Assembly: GCA_004195315.1 (NCBI GenBank)
Contig: SDWL01000137.1
Location: forward strand, 1-5,902
Direction: 5' to 3'
DNA from: Lutibacter sp.
GTDB taxonomy: Bacteria; Bacteroidota; Bacteroidia; Flavobacteriales; Flavobacteriaceae
DNA: 5,902 bases
Made by a program: the position numbers and the translations under genes
Notes under the pieces: generated by a model
Database searches by the model: none
What the model was told of the DNA's origin: nothing
The model's input: the letters and a program-made list of their open reading frames with translations, nothing else
In this document: positions 1 to 5,883 of the stretch, piece after piece
How positions within the stretch are numbered: the first letter of the stretch is position 1
How the letters are laid out: the number at the start of each line of letters is the position of its first letter

Positions 1-110
1 TTAGATTTTAATAATTTTATTGAATAGTTTCCATTTTTAGCGCTTCCAATTTCTTGACTAAAACACGATAAAGAAATTAAAAGAAAAAAAATAAGGGTTT
101 TAAATTGCAT
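1..110 (-). CDS. Partial exported protein, N-terminus only, function unknown
   Basis: Read on the minus strand from the ATG at 108-110, an open frame of 36 codons runs to the left edge with no stop, so only the N-terminus is present. It begins MQFKTLIFFLLISLSCFSQE. That is a short start with one Lys, a hydrophobic stretch at residues 5-15, and a Ser-Gln-Glu boundary typical of flavobacterial signal peptides cleaved by signal peptidase I. Cys16 could suggest a lipoprotein, but the residues before it (Ser-Leu-Ser) are a poor lipobox, so secretion or periplasmic location is the likelier reading. The mature part (about 17 residues) is too short to place in a family. No Shine-Dalgarno sequence precedes the ATG, as is usual in this phylum. 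It lies downstream of the atpC terminator in the same direction, so it probably has its own promoter, though I could not identify a convincing one. Confidence 0.6.
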   Translation of the reverse strand, partial: MQFKTLIFFLLISLSCFSQEIGSAKNGNYSIKLLKS

Positions 111-273
111 GGAAAAGTATATTTTTAACTAAGTGATGGGTTGATTTTACTTGTTTACAAAAAAAACAGTTTAAAAGTCAATTGCTCTATTCTAAATGAA
201 TTAAGTTTTTTTTAATAAAACTCAAATAAGTGATACAATCTCGTCTTTAAATTAAAAGATTTATTTTATAAAC

Positions 274-306
274 AAAAAAATCCTCGGTTAAACCAAAGAT
301 TTTTTT
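274..306 (-). terminator. Intrinsic terminator of the atpDC unit
   Basis: The inverted repeat lies 20 bases past the atpC stop. In the minus-strand RNA, A7-U-C pairs with G-A-U7, followed inward by U.G, U-A and U.G pairs and then GGU/ACC around a UUA loop. This gives about 15 continuous pairs ending in a run of seven U. On the plus strand the two wobble positions become C/A mismatches, so the structure fits minus-strand termination best. Confidence 0.8.
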
Positions 307-326
307 GATATAAATATTTTTGAAAC

Positions 327-605
327 TTAGTCAGCAAGTATAATTACTTTGTTTTCTTTCATTTCAATAGTTCCACTTTTAATTGGCAACGTAAACTCAC
401 CTTTATTATTTGTAAACTTATCTTCAAATTGCTCTTCAATAACAACATTAGTACCTTTAAACTTAACATTTCCATTTACTAGTAACGACACTATTGGTGC
501 GTGATTGTTTAACATTTGAAATTCACCGTTAAAACCCGGTACAGATATTAAATCTACCTCGGTATTTAATAAAGTTGCTTCTGGTGTTACTATTTCTAAA
601 ATCAT
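327..605 (-). CDS. atpC: ATP synthase F1 epsilon subunit, short form
   Basis: This is the epsilon subunit of the F1Fo ATP synthase. With gamma it forms the central rotor stalk between the c-ring and the alpha3beta3 head on the cytoplasmic side of the inner membrane. The 92-residue product starts MILEIVTPEATLL and carries the family motif around residues 22-37 (VPGFNGEFQMLNNHAP, matching the usual G-x-x-G-x-x-x-x-L-x-x-H-x-P pattern). It ends with a beta strand (KVIILAD). Only the N-terminal beta-sandwich domain is present. The C-terminal two-helix domain of the roughly 130-140-residue E. coli-type subunit is absent, and the stop is followed directly by a terminator, so this is not an obvious truncation. 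Short epsilon subunits are, to my knowledge, common in Bacteroidota. It lies 71 bases downstream of atpD in the same direction and is last in the operon. The ATG at 605 gives the expected family N-terminus. Confidence 0.95.
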   Translation of the reverse strand: MILEIVTPEATLLNTEVDLISVPGFNGEFQMLNNHAPIVSLLVNGNVKFKGTNVVIEEQFEDKFTNNKGEFTLPIKSGTIEMKENKVIILAD

Positions 606-612
606 ATTTTTT

Positions 613-641
613 AGTTTTCAGTCTCAGTTTTCAGTCTCAGT
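613..641. repeat. 13-bp tandem duplication in the atpD-atpC gap
   Basis: The unit AGTTTTCAGTCTC occurs twice without mismatch (613-625 and 626-638), followed by the first three bases of a third copy (639-641). It overlaps the left arm of the hairpin at 624-666. It is noncoding and lies just upstream of the atpC start. Confidence 0.85.
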
Positions 642-666
642 ATTGACTACTGCAACTGATTACTGA
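624..666 (-). repeat. CAGT/ACTG imperfect hairpin between atpD and atpC
   Basis: This inverted repeat is symmetric about base 645. Three blocks of five pairs (624-628 with 662-666, 631-635 with 655-659, 638-642 with 648-652), each built on CAGT opposite ACTG, are separated by two-by-two internal loops and closed by a five-base loop. In the minus-strand RNA one inner mismatch (636/654) becomes a G.U pair. No U-run follows it, so it does not look like a terminator. It could affect mRNA processing or stability, or be one copy of a dispersed intergenic repeat. Confidence 0.7.
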
Positions 667-676
667 ATACTCTATT

Positions 677-2185
677 TTACGCTTCAGCTAACATTTTCTC
701 TCCAGCGTCAATTGCGTCTTGAATTGATCCTCTTAGGTTGAATGCAGCTTCTGGGTATTTATCTAACTCACCATCTAAAATCATATTAAATCCTTTGATG
801 GTATCTTTAATATCAACTAATACACCTGGTATTCCAGTAAATTGTTCAGCAACGTGGAATGGTTGTGATAAGAAACGTTGAACTCTACGAGCTCTATGAA
901 CAGCAATCTTATCTTCTTCAGATAATTCTTCCATTCCTAAAATGGCGATAATATCTTGTAATTCTTTATAACGCTGTAATAACTCTTTTACACGTTGTGC
1001 ACAATCATAATGCTCTTTACCTAAAATATCCGCAGTTAAAATTCTTGAAGTAGAATCTAATGGATCTACCGCTGGGTAAATACCTAATTCTGAAATTTTA
1101 CGAGATAATACTGTTGTAGCATCTAAATGCGCAAATGTTGTAGCAGGAGCGGGATCCGTTAAATCATCAGCAGGTACATAAACTGCTTGTACTGATGTAA
1201 TTGATCCGTTTTTAGTTGAAGTAATACGTTCTTGCATTGCCCCCATTTCTGTTGCTAATGTTGGTTGGTAACCAACGGCAGATGGCATACGACCTAATAA
1301 TGCTGATACTTCTGAACCTGCTTGTGTAAAACGGAAAATATTATCTACAAAAAATAATACATCTTTCCCTTGTCCTTCACCTGCACCATCACGGAAATAT
1401 TCGGCAATTGTTAAACCTGATAAGGCAACACGAGCACGTGCTCCAGGTGGCTCATTCATTTGTCCGAAAACAAACGTAGCTTTAGATTCTCTCATTCCTG
1501 CTTTATCAACTTTAGATAAATCCCATCCTCCTTCTTCCATAGAATGCATAAAGTCATCACCATATTTAATAATGCCTGATTCTAACATTTCTCTTAAAAG
1601 GTCATTTCCTTCACGTGTTCTTTCTCCTACACCAGCAAATACGGATAAACCACCGTGACCTTTTGCTATATTATTAATCAATTCCATTAACAATACTGTT
1701 TTACCTACACCTGCACCACCGAATAACCCAATTTTACCACCTTTTGCGTATGGTTCAATTAAATCAATTACTTTAATACCTGTAAATAAAACTTCTGTTG
1801 AAGTAGATAAGTCTTCAAATTTTGGTGCTTGTCTGTGAATTGGTAAACCATCATTACCATCTTTTGGTAAATTACCCAATCCATCAATTGCATCTCCAAT
1901 TACATTAAATAAACGACCATAAATATCGTTACCAATAGGCATTTGAATTGCACTTCCTGTAGCAACAACTTCAGTTCCTCTACTTAAACCATCAGTTGAA
2001 TCCATAGAAATGGTTCTAACAGTATCTTCACCGATATGAGATTGAACTTCTAATACTAACAATGAACCATCCTTCTTTGTGATTTCTAATGAATCATATA
2101 ATTTTGGAAGTTCAGCTCCTGATTCAAACTCAACGTCAATAACTGGGCCAATAATTTGTGCAACTTTACCTATAACTTTTGCCAT
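677..2185 (-). CDS. atpD: ATP synthase F1 beta subunit (catalytic)
   Basis: This is the catalytic beta subunit of F1Fo ATP synthase, which makes or hydrolyses ATP at the alpha/beta interfaces of the cytoplasmic F1 head. The 502 residues are complete. The N-terminal beta-barrel (about 1-80) is followed by the nucleotide-binding domain. Visible motifs are Walker A GGAGVGKT (156-163), the catalytic Glu in GERTREGND (Glu188), Walker B LFFVD (277-281), GRMPSAVGYQPTL (298-310), the alpha/beta signature PAVDPLDSTS (371-380) with adenine-pocket Tyr370, and the lever motif EELSEED (419-425), where most homologues have DELSEED. Compared with my memory of E. coli AtpD, there are about 27 extra residues between GND (193-195) and GQMNEPPG (241-248), and about five extra near 268-274. 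The start is set by the conserved MAKVIGKVAQIIGPVIDVEF beginning. It is transcribed with atpC from a promoter at 2248-2255. No other atp gene is adjacent. Confidence 0.99.
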   Translation of the reverse strand: MAKVIGKVAQIIGPVIDVEFESGAELPKLYDSLEITKKDGSLLVLEVQSHIGEDTVRTISMDSTDGLSRGTEVVATGSAIQMPIGNDIYGRLFNVIGDAIDGLGNLPKDGNDGLPIHRQAPKFEDLSTSTEVLFTGIKVIDLIEPYAKGGKIGLFGGAGVGKTVLLMELINNIAKGHGGLSVFAGVGERTREGNDLLREMLESGIIKYGDDFMHSMEEGGWDLSKVDKAGMRESKATFVFGQMNEPPGARARVALSGLTIAEYFRDGAGEGQGKDVLFFVDNIFRFTQAGSEVSALLGRMPSAVGYQPTLATEMGAMQERITSTKNGSITSVQAVYVPADDLTDPAPATTFAHLDATTVLSRKISELGIYPAVDPLDSTSRILTADILGKEHYDCAQRVKELLQRYKELQDIIAILGMEELSEEDKIAVHRARRVQRFLSQPFHVAEQFTGIPGVLVDIKDTIKGFNMILDGELDKYPEAAFNLRGSIQDAIDAGEKMLAEA

Positions 2186-2247
2186 TACTTTAACTATTTA
2201 TTTTTTAGATATTTAATCTTTTATGGTTCTCCTCAATTTTAAAGGTG

Positions 2248-2255
2248 CAAAGATA
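2248..2255 (-). promoter_or_regulatory. Promoter -7 element of atpDC
   Basis: On the minus strand this reads TATCTTTG, followed by CA. It is an exact match to the Bacteroidota sigma-A -7 consensus TAnnTTTG. It lies 62 bases before the atpD ATG and just after the terminator of the upstream receptor gene, so atpDC should have its own transcript. I see no clear TTG -33 element at the usual distance. The leader contains a purine-rich GAGGAG about 45 bases before the ATG, too far away to act as a ribosome binding site for atpD. Confidence 0.65.
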
Positions 2256-2303
2256 GTTTTTTGGTTTTATTTTTTAAAAAAAATACACCTTTTTTTAAAA
2301 AAA

Positions 2304-2331
2304 GAAACGCCTTAAGTTTTTAAGGCGTTTT
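2304..2331 (-). terminator. Intrinsic terminator of the TonB-dependent receptor gene
   Basis: A perfect 11-bp stem (AAACGCCTTAA at 2305-2315 with TTAAGGCGTTT at 2320-2330) closes a four-base loop. On the minus strand the stem is followed by C and then seven T, the U-run of an intrinsic terminator. On the plus strand it is followed by TCTTCAATAA, a poor U-run. It lies 22 bases past the receptor stop and isolates that gene from atpD. Confidence 0.88.
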
Positions 2332-2353
2332 CTTCAATAAAAAATAATATATA

Positions 2354-5149
2354 TTATGGATTTATTGTCCAAGATACAAAGTATTGTGAGCCTATTTTAC
2401 CTACACCAGGTGCACTGTAATATTCTTTTCCTCCTAGATTAGCTGCACCAATTTTAAATGTTGATTTAAAAGATGGTACAGAGTAATTAATTTGAGCATC
2501 TATTACTGTACGAGCATCAACCATGGTATCAACAAATGATGATTCCCACATGTAAACATCACTCCATCTTACATTCACATTAAACCCTAAGTTTTCAACA
2601 AGTTCGGTATTTCCAATTGAAAATTTAACTTTATGTTCAGGTGTATTAAAACCAGCTTCATAATCTGGATCTGAAGCTTGATCAAAATCAAACTTAGCCA
2701 ATGTATAGTTAAGTCCTAAATCGTAATTTCCAAACATTTTAGTTGTTAACCCTATAGTACCTCCATAAGATGTAATATCTGCTGGCGAATTTGTGTAAAG
2801 TTGGAATGCTTTATAATCTCCTTGGTCTAAAGCTACAGCTGAAGCAGAAGGTGCTAGTGGATCAAAATTTCCTGCGTCACCATAAAATGGAACTAAAACT
2901 GTTTTATTCCCAATGAAGTCTTCATAATCATTATAATAAGCACTCATATCTAAAGCTAATTTCCCAAATCCTGCTCTATAACCAATCTCATAAGCTGTTA
3001 CTTTTTCAGGTTTCACATTAGCAAAACTAGCTTTTTCTGGAGCTCCTAATAATACTGAAGATAAAGAAAACGCGTTTTCATATGCGTCTCTACCAGTTAA
3101 AGCTACACTACCTACACCACCATTAAAAAATTGTCCTGTTGGGCTAACAGAGAATGTTGGTGTTGTATATCTATCTAAATTATCAGGTGCTGAACCAACT
3201 AAGAATGCTCTACCAACATCTAAACCAATATATTGGTCTTGGGTAGTTGGGTTTCTAAACCCAGTTTGGAACGATGCTCTTAAGTTACGCGTTTTACCTT
3301 TTCCTAAAGAATAAGAAACCGTCAATCTTGGTGAGTAATTTCCATCAAAATTTTTGGCTTTATCATAACGTAAAGATCCTGTGAATTTTAATCTATCATC
3401 TACAAATTTCTTTTGTACTTGCATATATGCACCATACTCATTATAATCTATAGGCCCATCATAATCTGTAAAAATAGTACCATGTGAATTTAATGAATAT
3501 TGTCTCCAAGAACCTCCAATCTGAATATCAGCAATGTCGGTAATATCTCTTAAATTATAGTTAGCATCACCGTGGTAAATTTTTGTTTCATCTTGGAATT
3601 GTGCTCCAGTATTTAAATTTGGGTCAGACTTTACTTGATCTAAAGCATTGGTAAATTCAGCTGTACCAGGAACTAAAGCCCCTGTTTGAGCAATTGATCT
3701 AGCTTGTTGATGGATAGTATTAGGATCTGGAGAACCACCAGCCATTATAGTTCCTACATAGGTTTGTACATATGCTCCCGCATATTCGGTAAACCATTGC
3801 GTATCTGACTTCCAACTTCTATTTAAGTTAATTGCAGCAAAACGACTATCATAAGAATTTCCTGCATCTTCATCTGTAATATAACCTCTTACAAAGAAAT
3901 TATCACCAGTAACTTCTAATTTATGTTGTTGCATAAAGAAGTTTTGAAGAGAGTATCTATTTGCACCTTGGTAAATTGTACTTCCTTGTCCAAATTTAGC
4001 GTTATAACTAACTTCAATATCATTGGCAAATGGTCTGTAGTTTAAAGAAACATCAACTTTTGCACTTTCCGCTACATAGTCCATTAAATCAACTTCATTA
4101 TACCCTGTTCTTGAAACCGTTGAAGATCCCATGGTTGAAGCTATAAATGCTGGAACGCCATTAGTAAGAGCTATTTCTTCTAAATTTAATGATGTTGAAA
4201 CTTCATCACCATATACATTCAATCCGTCATAATCAGTATCAGCTCTTGTAAATCCTGGATTGGTATAATCTTCATAATCTGTAGCATACCATTCTGTTCC
4301 TTTTAAATAAGAAAAAGAAGCTTTTGCAGCAAATTTATCACTGAATTTATGTGCCATTCTAATTCCAACATCTGTAAAATTATTATCTCCTGCAGCTATT
4401 TGTGAAGTAATTCCAGTTTTTAAATACACACTAACACCTTCAGAAGTAAACGGGTTTTTACTTGTCATAAATAAAATACCATTAAAAGCATTTGCACCAT
4501 ATAAAGCAGAAGATGCTCCTGGAAGTAATTCAACAGTACTAATATCAAGTTCAGACATCCCTAACAAGTTACCTAAATTAAAGTTAAGTGCTGGTGAAGA
4601 GTTATCCATACCATCAACTAATTGCATAAATCTTGAATTTGCAAACGTTGCAAAACCTCTAGTGTTTATAGATTTGAATGTTAAACTATTAGAATTAACA
4701 TCAACTCCTTTTAAATTTTCTAATCCATCATAAAAACTTGGAGAAGAAGTGTTTTTAATTGCTCTAATATCCATTCTCTCAATGGTTACTGGAGATTCCA
4801 AAACACGCTCTGGCGTTCTTGAAGCTGACACAATTACTTCATCTAATATAGTAGTGGTTTCTGCAAGCTCAACATTTACAATTTGATTGTTTTGAGTAAT
4901 TTCAATTTTTATAGAAGAAAACCCAATAAGAGAAACCTCTATTTTAAATGGAACTTCCTGATTTACTGTAAAAGAAAAATTTCCGTCAAAATCAGTTGTG
5001 GCACCCAAAGATTTTCCAACAACTTGTATGTTAGCACCTGGAATTGGTTGCTCTGTCTTTGCTTCTGTAACTGTTCCAGAAATGGTGGTTTGCGCCATCA
5101 TAACTGTACCTACAAAAAGCGTAAAAAATACACTTAATAATTTTTTCAT
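2354..5149 (-). CDS. TonB-dependent outer-membrane receptor with CarboxypepD-reg-like domain
   Basis: This is a 931-residue outer-membrane active transporter powered through TonB/ExbBD; the substrate is not identifiable. A signal peptide (MKKLLSVFFTLFVGTVMMAQ, 1-20) precedes a carboxypeptidase-regulatory-like beta-sandwich domain (about 21-97: SGTVTEAKTEQPIPGANI, then TTDFDGNFSF). Next come a TonB-box-like segment DEVIVSA (103-109) and a plug domain (about 115-232) containing VELLPGASSALYGANAFNG. The rest (about 235-931) is a beta-barrel rich in alternating aromatic strands, ending YFVSWTINP. Residues 304-316 (DTDYDGLNVYGDE) resemble a calcium-binding DxDxDG loop. The N-terminal domain resembles SusC-type receptors, but no SusD-like lipoprotein gene is adjacent and the length is at the short end for SusC. 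The start is supported by the signal peptide and by AAAGGA four bases before the ATG, an unusually Shine-Dalgarno-like sequence for this phylum. A terminator follows the stop, so it appears monocistronic. Confidence 0.93.
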   Translation of the reverse strand: MKKLLSVFFTLFVGTVMMAQTTISGTVTEAKTEQPIPGANIQVVGKSLGATTDFDGNFSFTVNQEVPFKIEVSLIGFSSIKIEITQNNQIVNVELAETTTILDEVIVSASRTPERVLESPVTIERMDIRAIKNTSSPSFYDGLENLKGVDVNSNSLTFKSINTRGFATFANSRFMQLVDGMDNSSPALNFNLGNLLGMSELDISTVELLPGASSALYGANAFNGILFMTSKNPFTSEGVSVYLKTGITSQIAAGDNNFTDVGIRMAHKFSDKFAAKASFSYLKGTEWYATDYEDYTNPGFTRADTDYDGLNVYGDEVSTSLNLEEIALTNGVPAFIASTMGSSTVSRTGYNEVDLMDYVAESAKVDVSLNYRPFANDIEVSYNAKFGQGSTIYQGANRYSLQNFFMQQHKLEVTGDNFFVRGYITDEDAGNSYDSRFAAINLNRSWKSDTQWFTEYAGAYVQTYVGTIMAGGSPDPNTIHQQARSIAQTGALVPGTAEFTNALDQVKSDPNLNTGAQFQDETKIYHGDANYNLRDITDIADIQIGGSWRQYSLNSHGTIFTDYDGPIDYNEYGAYMQVQKKFVDDRLKFTGSLRYDKAKNFDGNYSPRLTVSYSLGKGKTRNLRASFQTGFRNPTTQDQYIGLDVGRAFLVGSAPDNLDRYTTPTFSVSPTGQFFNGGVGSVALTGRDAYENAFSLSSVLLGAPEKASFANVKPEKVTAYEIGYRAGFGKLALDMSAYYNDYEDFIGNKTVLVPFYGDAGNFDPLAPSASAVALDQGDYKAFQLYTNSPADITSYGGTIGLTTKMFGNYDLGLNYTLAKFDFDQASDPDYEAGFNTPEHKVKFSIGNTELVENLGFNVNVRWSDVYMWESSFVDTMVDARTVIDAQINYSVPSFKSTFKIGAANLGGKEYYSAPGVGKIGSQYFVSWTINP

Positions 5150-5182
5150 AATGTCCTTTATATAATATTGGTTAATTAAACT

Positions 5183-5190
5183 GCAAAATA
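5183..5190 (-). promoter_or_regulatory. Possible -7 element of the receptor gene
   Basis: On the minus strand this reads TATTTTGC, close to TAnnTTTG but one T short, and lies 33 bases before the receptor ATG. The nearest TTG upstream (5202-5204) is only 11 bases away, too close for a normal -33 element. The position is plausible but the match is weak. Confidence 0.3.
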
Positions 5191-5429
5191 CACATTTTTT
5201 CCAATTATCTTAAAAAATGGAAAAAAAAAGAGGGGTTTAGAACGTTAATTACTCATTTTTTTTAAAATATGATAATTATCACTTGTTTAAATCATTTTAA
5301 ATGCTATAAATATCTTGCTGGCTTTCGCTAAAAAATTAAATTAGTTTACTATTGGTAAACCTATAAGGTTCATTCTGAGGACTATTTATAACCTTTAAAC
5401 ATTTTTTCGCAAAATAAAACCAATTTTAT

Positions 5430-5437
5430 TACATTTG
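5430..5437 (+). promoter_or_regulatory. Promoter -7 element of the plus-strand membrane protein gene
   Basis: TACATTTG, followed by C, matches the Bacteroidota -7 consensus TAnnTTTG exactly and lies 23 bases before the ATG at 5461. This implies a short leader of roughly 15-20 bases. No clear TTG lies at the -33 position; TTC at 5405-5407 is the nearest approximation. Confidence 0.6.
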
Positions 5438-5460
5438 CTGTCTACTTAAAACTAACTATT

Positions 5461-5883
5461 ATGACAAAAATGATTCATTCTTATTGGGCTTACATTGTAT
5501 TATTAATTATAATTGTTGCAGTTGTTAATGCCATCAATGGCTTAATCTCTAAAAAAGAATTCAAGGCTAAAGATTTACGAATCTCATTATTTGCTTTAAT
5601 TGCTTCACATATTCAATTAATAATTGGATTTATTGCATTTTATACCTCAGTTTTTTATGAAAGTATGCGTAGTATGGGAATGGGTGATGTAATGAAAAAC
5701 GTTGAACTTAGAAAACCTTTAATTGAACACCCATTAATGATTATTATTGCTATAGCATTAATTACTATTGGTTTCTCAAAACATAAAAAGAAAACAACAG
5801 ATAGTTCAAAATTTAAAACAATCACCATTTTTTATGGAATTGCACTGTTATTGATACTTGCAGTAATTCCTTGGAATTTATGG
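5461..5883 (+). CDS. Four-helix membrane protein, C-terminus cut by contig end ('cytochrome B'-like label)
   Basis: The frame from ATG 5461 gives 141 genomic codons with no stop; the end is lost at the contig edge. Four hydrophobic segments are visible: about 8-28 (WAYIVLLIIIVAVV), 41-61 (LFALIASHIQLIIGFIAF), 91-104 (PLMIIIAIALITIG) and 121-138 (ITIFYGIALLLILAVIPW). Lys-rich stretches at 31-37 and 107-111 are probably cytoplasmic. His6, His50 and His90 lie in or beside membrane segments and could be heme or metal ligands. I recall small Bacteroidota proteins with the same pattern (HS-W start, H-x-Q-L-x-x-G in helix 2, EHPLMM-like helix 3, IPW end), often labelled 'cytochrome B' in databases. 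I do not know of an experimental function. Since the family usually ends soon after IPW, probably only a few residues are missing. The ATG at 5470 is an alternative start. The promoter at 5430-5437 fits either one. Confidence 0.8.

Larger units (their letters stand above)
5150..5460. other. Divergent intergenic region, 311 bases
   Basis: This very A+T-rich region separates the 5' ends of the minus-strand receptor gene and the plus-strand membrane protein gene. It has no convincing open frame or RNA gene. It contains a weak promoter-like element for the receptor (5183-5190), a perfect 12-bp palindrome TGATAATTATCA (5270-5281), and a group of short inverted repeats at 5344-5395. These are GTTTAC/GTAAAC with a five-base spacer, AACCT/AGGTT with a three-base spacer, and AAGGTT/AACCTT 19 bases apart. 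A plus-strand promoter element follows at 5430-5437. A run of nine A lies at 5221-5229. Confidence 0.7.

Noticed and set aside
150..190. TTGACT followed 17 bases later by GTAAAC on the minus strand, upstream of the left-edge gene
   Set aside because: It resembles an E. coli-type promoter, whereas this phylum uses TTG / TAnnTTTG elements; no such match is present there.
204..222. AGTTTT/AAAACT inverted repeat
   Set aside because: A six-pair stem with a single G-C pair at one end and no U-run of note; too weak to call a terminator or regulatory site.
2344..2357. Perfect palindrome ATAATATATATTAT over the receptor stop codon
   Set aside because: It is a pure A/T alternating sequence in an A+T-rich genome and overlaps the stop; chance is the simplest explanation.
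4883..5137. Plus-strand open frame of 84 codons
   Set aside because: It lies entirely inside the receptor gene on the opposite strand, over its signal peptide and N-terminal domain, and its translation (Asn-, Lys- and Cys-rich) resembles no protein family.
5309..5316. TATCTTGC as an additional plus-strand promoter element
   Set aside because: It is one T short of TAnnTTTG, far from the gene start, and an exact element exists closer at 5430-5437.
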